From Mesorhizobium sp. PAMC28654 (lineage in GTDB: Bacteria; Pseudomonadota; Alphaproteobacteria; Rhizobiales; Rhizobiaceae), in NCBI RefSeq assembly GCF_020616515.1, contig NZ_CP085135.1, forward strand, positions 5,751,001 through 5,815,000: a DNA stretch of 64,000 nucleotides, read 5' to 3'. Positions 47,802 through 56,189 of this stretch are shown here, piece after piece. Below the pieces are notes generated by a model, which was not told the origin of the DNA, searched no databases, and saw only the letters and a list, made by a program, of their open reading frames with translations. Numbering within the stretch: the stretch's first letter is position 1; the number at the start of each line of letters is the position of its first letter. The translations under genes were made by a program, and so were the position numbers.

Positions 47802-48710
47802 TCAGGGCGCCGATTTGGCGTGATCTATGAAGGCGCGCAGCTTGGGCAGGACCTGGCGCTTGCCAGGATGATAGAGGAAAACGCCCGGCGTCGTGGCGGA
47901 GACGCCGTCCAGCACCGGCTTGAGCTTTCCCGCCGCGATCGAACCTTCGGCGACCGGTCGAGGGATCTGCGCCAGCCCCACGCCGCGCATCGCTGCACCG
48001 ACCAATGTCGGATAGTCATGCGCGATCAGCGGGCCCGAGACGAGCGCCTCGATCGTCCCGTTGCCGTCGATGAAAGACCAGGGCGCGATGGCGCCGTTCG
48101 AGCGGCGCAAGCGCAGGCAGGCGTGATGGCGCAGGTCTTCCACATGTTCGGGGCGGCCATGGCGCTCGAAATAGTCGGGGCTGCCGATGACCACGAACGG
48201 GAACGGCGGCGTCAGCCGCACCGCGATCATGTCGGCGGCGATGAATTGGCCGAGGCGGATGCCGGCATCGAACCCGCCAGTCGCCAGATCGACCATCTCG
48301 TCGCTCGCTGCGATCTCCAGTTCGATCTCGGGATAGGCTTGGCAGAACGATGCGATCATCGGCTCCAGTATCAGCGGCACGACGGCGCGGGGCACCGACA
48401 GGCGCAGCAGCCCGGTCGGCCGTTGGCCGAGATCACGCGCCGCCTCGCCGGCCGCGACGATCTCGTCGAAGGCCGGGCCGGCGCGGTCGAGGAACCGCTG
48501 GCCGGCTTCGGTCAGGCCGACGCTGCGCGTCGTGCGGACGAACAGCGCCGCACCAATGCGCGCTTCCAGCGCGCGCACGGACTGGCTCACGGCGGACGGC
48601 GTCACGCCGAGATCGGCGGCGGCTCGGCGGAAGCTGCGGCGCCTGGCAACAGCCAGGAACACTTCGACGCCCTCCAAAGCCCCGTGCCGGATTGTGTAGT
48701 TCTGCTTCAT
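47802..48710 (-). CDS. LysR-family transcriptional regulator
   Basis: 302 aa. Helix-turn-helix LEGVEVFLAVARRRSFRRAAADLGVTPSAVSQSVRALEARIG and an effector-binding domain (GLLRLSVPRAVVPLILEPMI, FDAGIRLGQFIAADMIAVRL, GVGLAQIPRPVAEG), close to the DsdA/AaeR-like (CrgA) group. It is divergent from the membrane-protein gene at 48902, with 190 bp between, a common target layout for LysR proteins. Confidence 0.88.
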   Translation of the reverse strand: MKQNYTIRHGALEGVEVFLAVARRRSFRRAAADLGVTPSAVSQSVRALEARIGAALFVRTTRSVGLTEAGQRFLDRAGPAFDEIVAAGEAARDLGQRPTGLLRLSVPRAVVPLILEPMIASFCQAYPEIELEIAASDEMVDLATGGFDAGIRLGQFIAADMIAVRLTPPFPFVVIGSPDYFERHGRPEHVEDLRHHACLRLRRSNGAIAPWSFIDGNGTIEALVSGPLIAHDYPTLVGAAMRGVGLAQIPRPVAEGSIAAGKLKPVLDGVSATTPGVFLYHPGKRQVLPKLRAFIDHAKSAP

Positions 48711-48901
48711 AGGTTGTTGTGATTACAGCGTATAGTCGAATGATGGAAGCGGGCTTAAGTAGTAGCCCGAGGCTCTGAGACACCGCGCGAGGTCTTAAAA
48801 CACGCAGGTTTGCGCGCTGTTTTGGCGGACGCAGGGGCCGCTAAGGCCTGGATCGCCCCGCCTTCGAGACAGCATCGATCAACAGCCGACAGGAGACCAG
48901 A

Positions 48902-49426
48902 ATGCCGACGGCGATAATCTTCGTGACCCATCTCGTTCTCGGCTATGCCGCGTGGCTGCTGTGCTTCGGTGCGTATGTCTGGCCATGGCTCAGATCGATG
49001 GACGGGGTTGCGGCGCAACGCGTCATTGCCACGCTGCACAGCTTCCGTTTCTTCGGGCTCGTCTTCATCCTTCCGGGCGTCGTCAGTCCCGACCTGCCCG
49101 CGGGCTTCGCCACCTTTGCCGCCTATGGTGACTTCGCGACCGGCGTGCTCGCCATGCTGGCGCTGCTGACGGTGAGGATACGCCCGCTGTTCTGGCCGCT
49201 TGTCGTCGCCTTCAATGTGGTGGGAACGGTTGATCTCATCGTCGACTACTACCACGCCATCCAGGCCGACCTACCCGCGCACGCGGGACTGCTGGGCGGC
49301 ACCTACGCGATCCCCGTCATCTACGTGCCACTGCTGATGATCACGCACGTCGCCGCCTTCTATCTGCTGGTTCGTCCCCAGCAAGACGCTGTTCGCGCCA
49401 TCCCGGACGGTGCGACGGCATCGTAG
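48902..49426 (+). CDS. Membrane protein of unknown function
   Basis: 174 aa with four to five membrane segments (IIFVTHLVLGYAAWLLCFGA, FRFFGLVFILPGVV, FATGVLAMLALLTV, PVIYVPLLMITHVAAFYLLV). A GGAGACC ribosome site precedes ATG 48902. It is divergent from a LysR gene and followed by the second small membrane protein. I recognise no characterised family. Confidence 0.78.
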   Translation: MPTAIIFVTHLVLGYAAWLLCFGAYVWPWLRSMDGVAAQRVIATLHSFRFFGLVFILPGVVSPDLPAGFATFAAYGDFATGVLAMLALLTVRIRPLFWPLVVAFNVVGTVDLIVDYYHAIQADLPAHAGLLGGTYAIPVIYVPLLMITHVAAFYLLVRPQQDAVRAIPDGATAS

Positions 49427-49459
49427 CGCCTGTTCCATACGCAACCACCGGCTCCGCGC

Positions 49460-49476
49460 AATGTTGACGCAACATT
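49460..49476. promoter_or_regulatory. Perfect 7-bp inverted repeat upstream of the second small membrane protein
   Basis: AATGTTG-ACG-CAACATT. It lies 34 bp after the 48902-49426 stop and 68 bp before the ATG at 49544. No T run follows, so an operator is at least as likely as a terminator. Confidence 0.4.
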
Positions 49477-49543
49477 CATGCCGGAGAAGGGCGCGGCAAG
49501 AGGATGTGGGGGCATCGTCACCGCCTCAAACGAGTAGCGCATC

Positions 49544-49687
49544 ATGAAATCGATCCCCTTGATGGTTGCCGCCGCCTTCATGGTCCTGGTCATGATGGCG
49601 GCGATCATCGCGTCGCTGGTCAAGGTCGCAACCCTGACGACGGCCTCCGGGCATGCCGATGGCGGCTGGCTGTTCTACGTCATCTGA
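49544..49687 (+). CDS. Small membrane protein, 47 aa, second of a pair
   Basis: ATG 49544 to TGA 49687. MKSIPLMVAAAFMVLVMMAA starts a single membrane segment, then IIASLVKVATLTTASGHADG and an end GGWLFYVI. Clear paralogue of the 47602-47772 protein. Even the 5' leader shares TGGGGGCATC. It follows the membrane protein gene at 48902 as its sister follows the MerR gene. Function unknown. Confidence 0.65.
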   Translation: MKSIPLMVAAAFMVLVMMAAIIASLVKVATLTTASGHADGGWLFYVI

Positions 49688-49866
49688 CATGGAAGCAGGC
49701 GTCCGGCATCGGGTCGCCAGCATGGAAAGCAGCGGGGGGCGCCGACCTTGCCCCAAGGGGCCGCGACGCTATGTCGATTGCATCCGCATTGCGACTCACG
49801 CACGAGGCAGGCAATCTGGAGGCAACCGCCTGTTGGCGGCTTCAAAGGCTAGCTGGGGCGTCCTCG

Positions 49867-50400
49867 ATGCAACTCGGTCTTATCGGTTACTATAGCGACT
49901 TCGTCGTGTACCCCATCGTGATCGTGGTGCTGGCGGCTATCGGTCTCACGGAAGCCGGCGCGGAGAGGGCGCCAGGCTGGATCGCCATCATGGTCGGCTT
50001 TCTTGTCCTGTGGACGTTGACGGAATACCTACTGCACAGGTTCGTGCTTCATCACGTCCCCTATATCAAGGACCTGCACGACCGGCACCATGTCGAAGAG
50101 CGCAGCCCGGTGGGCACGCCGACCTGGCTCAGCCTCGGGGTCCACGCGCTTGTCGCGTTCCTTCCGATGTGGCTGCTCTCAGGATTCGTGGCGGCGAGTG
50201 CCGTGAGCTGCGGGCTGATGCTGGGATATCTGTGGTACGTCAGCATCCATCACATGATCCACCACTGGCACCCCAACCATCCAAGCTATCTCTACACGCT
50301 CAAGCGCCGCCACGCCGTGCACCATCATATCGACGAAAACGCCAATTTCGGCGTGACGTCCGTATTGTGGGATCGGGTTTTCCGCACGGCGCGGCTCTGA
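49867..50400 (+). CDS. Sterol desaturase/fatty acid hydroxylase-family membrane protein
   Basis: 177 aa from ATG 49867; ATG 49771 (after AAGGGG) would add 32 polar residues and cannot be excluded. The metal-binding His clusters of the fatty acid hydroxylase superfamily are all present: HRFVLHH, HDRHHVEE, HHMIHHWHPNHP and RRHAVHHHIDENANFGVT. Four membrane segments hold the di-iron centre. The substrate could be a lipid or carotenoid. It ends 26 bp before the convergent rsgA. Confidence 0.83.
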   Translation: MQLGLIGYYSDFVVYPIVIVVLAAIGLTEAGAERAPGWIAIMVGFLVLWTLTEYLLHRFVLHHVPYIKDLHDRHHVEERSPVGTPTWLSLGVHALVAFLPMWLLSGFVAASAVSCGLMLGYLWYVSIHHMIHHWHPNHPSYLYTLKRRHAVHHHIDENANFGVTSVLWDRVFRTARL

Positions 50401-50426
50401 AAATCAGCCTAGCCCCGGGCCGTCAG

Positions 50427-51569
50427 TCAGCGCCTTTTGCCGCGACTGGCGGGAGACTTGCCGCCGCGCGGTCCGGACTGGACCGGCGTGTTGCCGCGAT
50501 TTTCGTCGGACAGCTTGCGCCAGCGGGCAAGGCGCTCCGGATCGAGCGTACCCGCCTTGAGTGCCGCTTGCACCGCGCAGCCCGGCTCGTGGACGTGAGT
50601 GCAGTCGCGGAACTTGCAGAGTGGGGCAAGCTCGGTGATCTCGGCGAACAGCGTGTCGATGCCGTAGGCGACATCGCTAACCTGCAGCGTTCGCATGCCC
50701 GGCGTATCGATCACCCAGCCACCGCCGGCAATGGAATGCAGCGATCGGGAGGTGGTGGTGTGGCGCCCCTTGGCGTCGTGTTCGCGAATGCCGCCGGTCT
50801 GCTGCGGCGATTGCTGGCCTGATCCTGCCAGCGTGTTGACCAGCGTCGACTTGCCGACGCCGGAAGAGCCGATCAGCGCCACCGTCTGCCCCACGCCGCA
50901 CCATGCGGCCAAGGCTGTCGCGGCATCGGCGGTTCGCGGATTCAGGGTCACGACTGCCAGTCCGCGCTGCAGTGCCTCAGCCTGCTTCTGGTAGGCGTCT
51001 GCGTCTTCAGCGGTATCCGCTTTGGTCAGCAGGATCACCGGTGTCGTTCCGGCCTCGTTGGCCAGCGCCAGATAGCGCTCGAGCCGGGCGGGGTTGAAGT
51101 CGGCATTGCAGGAGGTGACGATGAACAGCGTGTCGACATTGGCTGCCGCCAGTTGAGGGGTGCGGCCGCCCTGGGTGCGGCGTTCCAGCACTGTCTTGCG
51201 GGTCAAGCGGCGGCGCACAAGGTTGTCGTCAGCGTCGACGAGCACCCAGTCGCCGACGGCGTAGTCGCCGGTGTTGGCCTGCGCCGGCAGCGTCAGGTCG
51301 ACTTGCCCGGTGAGGGACAGTCCGGTCAGCCGGTCGCGATGGACCGTGGCGATGCGCATCGGGGCGAGGTCCGCCTCATGCGGCTCCAGCTGATCGCCGA
51401 AGAAATCCGTCCATCCCATATCCGGGAGGGATAGTGGTGGCGCGGCGTGATCCGTCACGGCTTCGACCAAGGGTACGGCGTCGCAGACATCGGACAATAT
51501 CCCTGGCGTGTGAGGCGCGGACGGGGCGGGGCGATTGCCGTGTATGGGCGGCATGGCGGCGTTTGGCAA
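50427..51569 (-). CDS. rsgA: Small ribosomal subunit biogenesis GTPase RsgA
   Basis: 380 aa. OB-fold N-terminus (GLSLTGQVDLTLPAQANTGD), circularly permuted GTPase with G4 LLTKAD before G1 GSSGVGKSTLVNTLAG and G3 DTPGMRTL, and a zinc finger CKFRDCTHVHEPGCAVQ. It matures 30S subunits. The first 50 residues before MGWTDFFGD are proline-rich and unlike the family, so translation may start near 51419. The G4 motif has Thr in place of the usual Asn (TKAD for NKAD). Confidence 0.92.
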   Translation of the reverse strand: MPNAAMPPIHGNRPAPSAPHTPGILSDVCDAVPLVEAVTDHAAPPLSLPDMGWTDFFGDQLEPHEADLAPMRIATVHRDRLTGLSLTGQVDLTLPAQANTGDYAVGDWVLVDADDNLVRRRLTRKTVLERRTQGGRTPQLAAANVDTLFIVTSCNADFNPARLERYLALANEAGTTPVILLTKADTAEDADAYQKQAEALQRGLAVVTLNPRTADAATALAAWCGVGQTVALIGSSGVGKSTLVNTLAGSGQQSPQQTGGIREHDAKGRHTTTSRSLHSIAGGGWVIDTPGMRTLQVSDVAYGIDTLFAEITELAPLCKFRDCTHVHEPGCAVQAALKAGTLDPERLARWRKLSDENRGNTPVQSGPRGGKSPASRGKRR

Positions 51570-51666
51570 GCCGGAGCGGCCGCTGGTGAGCTCAACGCGT
51601 TCGAACCGCGGTTACCGACCGGGAAGATCGGGCCTGTTGGAACGATGCCGGGGCGGGATATGTCCC

Positions 51667-51695
51667 AAAAAAGCGGGACCGTTGACGGTCCCGCT
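51667..51695 (-). terminator. Rho-independent terminator of the transglutaminase-like protease gene
   Basis: Stem GCGGGACCGT/ACGGTCCCGC with a short loop (51672-51695), followed on the reverse strand by six T (51672-51667). It lies 30 bp after the stop at 51727. Confidence 0.85.
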
Positions 51696-51726
51696 CGCCG
51701 CGTGACTGACCCTTATCAGGCCGGGA

Positions 51727-52464
51727 TCAGTTCACGATCTTTTGATGTTTGTTGACCGCCGCGTCGCCGCGCGAATTGATCGAAACCCAGATGTTGGGGT
51801 TCTGCTGCGACTGGCGCTTCACGAAATAGTAGCCGGTGGCGTCCCATGAGCGGACGTTGTTGACAAGGTTGTCGAGGACGAAGTCGCCCTTGTCGGTCTT
51901 GACCGTCAAAATGGCATGGCCTTCGCCATTGAGGTCGTGAACGACCGTCATCAACAAGGCTTGCCTGGGAAAGCCGGCGTCGAGCAGAAGCTTACGCTTG
52001 AACAGCGCGTAAATCTTGCAATCGCCTTTGCCATCAACGGGATAGTCCCAGTGATCCTGCATCGTTCCCCAATGTTCGAGGTTGCTTACGGGCACGATAT
52101 AGCCGTTCACCTCGCGGTTGACGCGGTCGAGGATGGCCCATGTCTTGGGCGTCAGCTTCAGGTCCATGGGCGGCAGGACCGAAACCTTGCATTCCGCCGG
52201 CCGGCGGCTGCAGAAATCCACCCAGCCATAGGGAATGCTGGTCGTGGAGCCGACTGGCGCCGAGGTCGCCGTGCCGATCGCGCCCGAGCGCAACTTGTTG
52301 GATTCAAACGCTATTGCGTAAGTCTTGAAGGAAGAAAGATAGGGGTCCGTGTCGTAAATCGGCCTGGCGGATCCCGCCGATCCGGCATGAGCCATGGACG
52401 CCAAACCCAGACATGCCGAAAAAACACCTACGAGAAACCAGCGCAACATCACAGCCACCACCAC
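51727..52464 (-). CDS. Transglutaminase-like cysteine peptidase (BTLCP family)
   Basis: 245 aa; start at 52464 or Met6 (52449). Signal peptide (MLRWFLVGVFSACLGLASMA, cleavage after AHA). The predicted catalytic triad of the bacterial transglutaminase-like family is visible: Cys in KGDCKIYALFKRKLLLDAG, His in GEGHAILTVKTDKGDF and Asp in VLDNLVNNVRSW. WVDFCSRRPAECKV near residue 80 is also typical. Members act in the periplasm and are linked to biofilm adhesin processing in the LapG branch. Its partner is not in the window. It has its own terminator. Confidence 0.88.
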   Translation of the reverse strand: MVVAVMLRWFLVGVFSACLGLASMAHAGSAGSARPIYDTDPYLSSFKTYAIAFESNKLRSGAIGTATSAPVGSTTSIPYGWVDFCSRRPAECKVSVLPPMDLKLTPKTWAILDRVNREVNGYIVPVSNLEHWGTMQDHWDYPVDGKGDCKIYALFKRKLLLDAGFPRQALLMTVVHDLNGEGHAILTVKTDKGDFVLDNLVNNVRSWDATGYYFVKRQSQQNPNIWVSINSRGDAAVNKHQKIVN

Positions 52465-52765
52465 GCCTCAACGCTCTTGTTAACGAGGAGTTAACGCGAA
52501 AACGCCGGCTGGGGTCAATTCAATGTTTAATAAAAGGTTAACGGCCGGGAACCGCCATCCCTCGAATTGCGGGCAATCAGCGTAAACTTGGCCTTACCGG
52601 GGCAGGGACCGTTCCCGATGCCGCGTCGACATGGAAGCTTGCGCCGGGGGGCTGCCTCTGAAAGACAGCTTTCGGCATCGATGGGCCGGATCCGCCGCAA
52701 GCGTGCGGCGCTGTGCGCCTGGCCGGACACCAAAACCTCAAAGGGCAAGGCGGGAAGAAAAACGA
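52465..52765. other. Intergenic region between divergent BTLCP and dedA genes
   Basis: 301 bp. The stretch 52470-52545 is AT-richer, with several TTAAC repeats, and probably holds the BTLCP promoter. An open frame upstream of the dedA ATG is not homologous to anything I recognise. Confidence 0.4.
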
Positions 52766-53293
52766 ATGAGCCTCACCGAGATCACGCAGGCGACGGTCGC
52801 CTTCATCCGCGAGCATGAAGCCTGGGGCGTCCCGCTGGTGCTGCTGCTGGCCTTCGGGGAATCGCTGGCGTTCATTTCACTGCTGCTCCCGGCAACCGTG
52901 ATCCTGCTTGGTGTCGGCTTCCTGATCGGCGAAAGCGGCATCGCCTTCTGGCCGCTGTGGCTGGCGGCCATCGTCGGCGCGTTCCTCGGCGACTGGCTGT
53001 CGTTCTGGATCGGCACCAGGCTCGGGCACAGGGTTTCGAACTACTGGCCGCTGACCCGCTACCCGGACATTTTGCCGCGCGGCCACCGGTTCTTCGAGCG
53101 CTGGGGCGGGCCGGGCGTGTTCGTCGGCCGCTTCTCGGGGCCGTTGCGTGCTTCGGTGCCGCTGGTCGCGGGCATCTGCGAAATGCCCGCGCTGACGTTC
53201 CAGATCGCCAACATCACCTCGGCGATCGTCTGGGCGACGGGCATACTGGCGCCCGGCGCCTTCGGCCTCAAATGGCTGCAGCAGTGGATGTAG
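52766..53293 (+). CDS. DedA/VTT-family membrane protein
   Basis: 175 aa from ATG 52766 (GGGAAGAA upstream). VTT domain: LLAFGESLAFISLLLPATVILLGVGFLI, AAIVGAFLGDWLSFWIGTRLG and the conserved FFERWGGPGVFVGRFSGPLRASVPLVAG. DedA proteins act in lipid carrier (undecaprenyl phosphate) or phospholipid flipping and envelope integrity. The last 26 bp overlap the convergent CNNM/CorC gene. Confidence 0.9.
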   Translation: MSLTEITQATVAFIREHEAWGVPLVLLLAFGESLAFISLLLPATVILLGVGFLIGESGIAFWPLWLAAIVGAFLGDWLSFWIGTRLGHRVSNYWPLTRYPDILPRGHRFFERWGGPGVFVGRFSGPLRASVPLVAGICEMPALTFQIANITSAIVWATGILAPGAFGLKWLQQWM

Positions 53294-54611
53294 CGGCTTC
53301 GCGGCGCACAAGCAGCTTGTCGATGCGCCTTCCATCCATGTCGAGGATTTCGAAGCGCCAGCCCTCATAGGCGAAGTGTTCGCCGGCCTCCGGAAGATGG
53401 CCGAGCTGGAACAGCGCGAAGCCGGCGATGGTGTGGAAATCACCCTCCGCCAACCCCTGCCGAAAGCCGAGGCGCGCGAAGGCATCGTGGGCCAGCATCA
53501 TGCCGTCGACCAGCAGCGAGCCGTCGTCACGCTCGATGATGTCGGGGTCTTCGCCTTCCATGTCCGGCAGGTCGCCGGCGATGGCTTCGAGAAGATCGGT
53601 CTGGGTGACGATCCCTTCCAGGCTGCCATATTCGTCGATGACGATGGCGAGCCGCACCGGCGCCTTCTTGAACTGGTCGAGCACGCGGAAGATCGGCGTT
53701 CCCTCATGCAGGATCATGGGCTCGCGGATGACGGCCATCGGGTCGACGGCATGGCCGTGCAGCACCTGGTCGAGAAGGTCCTTCTTCAGGATCATGCCCA
53801 GCGGCTCGTCGATCCCGCCGCGCCCGACCAGGAGCTGGTCGTGGCGACAGTCTCGGATGGTCCGCAGCATCTCCTCCATGCTGTCGTCGGCGTCGATCCA
53901 GTCGACGTCACGGCGCGGCGTCATGATGTCGGCGATGCGCCGATCGCCAATGTTGAAGACGCGCTCGACCAGTTCCTGCTGCGCCTGATGCAACAGGCCT
54001 GCCTCCTGGCTGGCGGCGACGAGCAGCTTCAACTCCTCGGGTGAATGCAGCGATTCCTCGCCGGTGCCCGGCCGCAGGCCGCACAGGCGCAGCACGAGGT
54101 TGCCGAGCCTGTTCAGGCCGATGATCGCCGGCCGCAGCAGGAACAGGAACAGGCCGAGCGGGCGCACCACCCAGAGCGCGGTTCCCTCGCTGCGCTGCAG
54201 CGCCAGGCTCTTGGGCGCCAGTTCGCCCAGCACGATGTGGAGGGCCGTGATGATGATGAAGGAAATGACGACCGCGATGGTGTGAGAGCCGACCGTCGCC
54301 AGCGATCCCGGAAGTGCGTTCAACAGTGGTTCGATGAGGTGGGCGAGCGCGGGTTCGCCGACCCAGCCCAGCGCCAGCGACGATATCGTGATGCCGAGCT
54401 GGGTGGCCGCCAGGTTGGCGTCGAGATTGTCGACGGCGCGTTTCAGGGCGTTGGCATTCAGCCTGCCGGTGTTGACCAGTTCGATCACACGGCTGCGGCG
54501 AACCGCGACAAGTGAAAATTCAGCCGCGACAAAGAAACCATTGGCGGCGACAAGGGCAAGTACAGCGAGTATTCCGAGTAAATCGTAAATACTGCCATCG
54601 ATACTGGACAT
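53268..54611 (-). CDS. CNNM/CorC-type hemolysin-family membrane protein
   Basis: 447 aa from ATG 54611, with AAGGAG just upstream. CNNM (DUF21) membrane domain at 10-200 (ILAVLALVAANGFFVAAEFS, TIAVVISFIIITALHIVLGE LAPKS), a CBS pair at 220-340 (RIADIMTPRRDVDWIDADDS, RLAIVIDEYGSLEGIVTQTD) and a CorC_HlyC FAD-like end domain (ARLGFRQGLAEGDFHTIAGF). Members are linked to Mg2+ and Co2+ export or resistance. A CorA-type importer gene lies 1.6 kb away. Confidence 0.92.
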   Translation of the reverse strand: MSSIDGSIYDLLGILAVLALVAANGFFVAAEFSLVAVRRSRVIELVNTGRLNANALKRAVDNLDANLAATQLGITISSLALGWVGEPALAHLIEPLLNALPGSLATVGSHTIAVVISFIIITALHIVLGELAPKSLALQRSEGTALWVVRPLGLFLFLLRPAIIGLNRLGNLVLRLCGLRPGTGEESLHSPEELKLLVAASQEAGLLHQAQQELVERVFNIGDRRIADIMTPRRDVDWIDADDSMEEMLRTIRDCRHDQLLVGRGGIDEPLGMILKKDLLDQVLHGHAVDPMAVIREPMILHEGTPIFRVLDQFKKAPVRLAIVIDEYGSLEGIVTQTDLLEAIAGDLPDMEGEDPDIIERDDGSLLVDGMMLAHDAFARLGFRQGLAEGDFHTIAGFALFQLGHLPEAGEHFAYEGWRFEILDMDGRRIDKLLVRREAATSTAAAI

Positions 54612-54952
54612 GATCTCCTTCAGGGCGGAATGCCGCCACGTGTTATGATTGAGGATCCACGCATAGCACGGTTTTGTTGCATTTATACGCGGCTGTTTGG
54701 CGCGGATGAATATCATCCACGTTCCTTGCGCGACCAGACCTGCCCGCTAAAGGCAAGGTTGCCGACTAAAGGCAAGATTGCCGGTGTCCCGGCGTCGCGA
54801 ACGCCAGACATCCGACATGATTTGAAGCAAGAGTGAATGTGATCGCATGGCGGCATACTGGAATGGCGCGAGCGACACGCTATGATGGACTGAATTGGCG
54901 GCGCCGACCGGGTCCGCCGCGAATGCTTCTGAAGGCTCTATAGGACTTACCG
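54612..54952. other. Intergenic region upstream of the TatB-like gene
   Basis: 341 bp between divergent genes. A short near-repeat (AAGGCAAG.TTGCCG) occurs around 54750-54782. No gene recognised. Confidence 0.4.
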
Positions 54953-55291
54953 ATGTTCGGACTTGGCTGGGACCACCTCGTGGTCATCTTCGTTGTGGCG
55001 ATGGTCGTCTTCGGGCCAGGCGAGCTTCCAAACGTCATGCGGCAGCTCGGGCGTACGATGAAGACGGTCAACAAGGTCACCGGCGATTTCCGCAAGCAGT
55101 TCGAGGACGCCGTGCGCGATGCCGAGAAAGAGCTTGACCTGAAGGATGCCCGCGCGGCGATCCAGGATGCCATGACCGGCACGCCGCTGACCCCGGACCG
55201 GACGGTGGCCGCGAGAGACAGCGACGAGAAGGCGAGCACCATCGCGCAGACTTCCGCGGCGCCGGCCGCCGCCGCGCCGACGAATTCGTAA
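54953..55291 (+). CDS. Orphan TatB/TatA-like protein
   Basis: 112 aa. N-terminal membrane helix (HLVVIFVVAMVVFGPGELPN) with the FGPGELP hinge, then an amphipathic helix (NVMRQLGRTMKTVNKVTGDF) and a charged helix (RKQFEDAVRDAEKELDLKDA), as in TatB. The usual TatB start MFDIGxxEL reads MFGLGWDHL, so the conserved Glu at position 8 is His with Asp before it. No tatA or tatC is adjacent; instead CDP-diacylglycerol diphosphatase and corA follow. It may be a paralogue of the housekeeping TatB with altered function. Confidence 0.78.
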   Translation: MFGLGWDHLVVIFVVAMVVFGPGELPNVMRQLGRTMKTVNKVTGDFRKQFEDAVRDAEKELDLKDARAAIQDAMTGTPLTPDRTVAARDSDEKASTIAQTSAAPAAAAPTNS

Positions 55292-55342
55292 CTCCATGAT
55301 CCCCACCGTGACACCCATGCGCAGCCCGATCGCCTGCCCGGA

Positions 55343-56110
55343 ATGCCGTCCGTGAAGCTTTCGCTGGGCCGGCTCTGCATTGCCTTGCCGCTGGCGGCGT
55401 TCGCGCTCGTGCTGGCCGACCATGTCGGTTCCACGCCGCTGCATCGCGGCGCGCTGTGGCAGGTGGTGCGGACCTGCGCGATCGCGGCGCAAACGGTCGG
55501 CGTTCCCTTTCCCTGCGAGCAGGTGACGCTGGCTAGCGACGACGCGCCGGGCTCGGCCATCATCAAGTCGCCCTTGCACAGAACCGAATTCCTGCTGATG
55601 CCGTTGGAAGCGGCGGCCGGCGTGGAAAGCCCGGCCGTGCGGGGCGACGACAGTTCCCTTCTGTGGCAGCGGGCGTGGGAAACCCGGAGCATGGTTTCGG
55701 CGCGGCTCGGGCGCGACCTGCCGCGAACGTCAGTCGCCCTGGTCGTCAATTCCGGTATAGCGCGCTCGCAGGACCAGTTCCACATCCACGTCGATTGCGT
55801 GGCGCCGTCGGTGGAACGCAAGCTCGCCCTCTACGGACCGAAGGAGGAGGGACGCTGGCAGCTGTTCCGGCAGACGCTGATGGGCCAGCGCTACTGGATC
55901 AAGGCGGTCGACAAGCCGAACCTCGACACCACCAACGTCATCGGCCTCATCGCCGCCGGCCTGCCCAGGGCGCGCGACGCTATGTACCGGGTCAATGTCG
56001 TGGTCGTGGGCGCCGAGCTCGCGGACGGCAGGCCGGGCTTCTACATCCTGGCCAACTCGGACAAGATGGCGGCCGAGCGCCTCATGGATCACAGTTGCGC
56101 CATGGGGTGA
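55343..56110 (+). CDS. cdh: CDP-diacylglycerol diphosphatase
   Basis: 255 aa with an N-terminal membrane anchor (LCIALPLAAFALVLADHV). Core motifs of the Cdh family: LWQVVRTCAIAAQTVGVPFPC, EFLLMPLEAAAGVESPAV and the catalytic HIT-like SQDQFHIHVDCVAP. It hydrolyses CDP-diacylglycerol to phosphatidate and CMP at the membrane. It follows the TatB-like gene by 51 bp and probably shares its transcript. Confidence 0.87.
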   Translation: MPSVKLSLGRLCIALPLAAFALVLADHVGSTPLHRGALWQVVRTCAIAAQTVGVPFPCEQVTLASDDAPGSAIIKSPLHRTEFLLMPLEAAAGVESPAVRGDDSSLLWQRAWETRSMVSARLGRDLPRTSVALVVNSGIARSQDQFHIHVDCVAPSVERKLALYGPKEEGRWQLFRQTLMGQRYWIKAVDKPNLDTTNVIGLIAAGLPRARDAMYRVNVVVVGAELADGRPGFYILANSDKMAAERLMDHSCAMG

Positions 56111-56189
56111 AAGCAGTCTCGATTACGGCCTGCTCGCCCGCGTGGCCATGGCATGGTAAGCACCTCTTCCTCATGATGGCATCCCCGCA

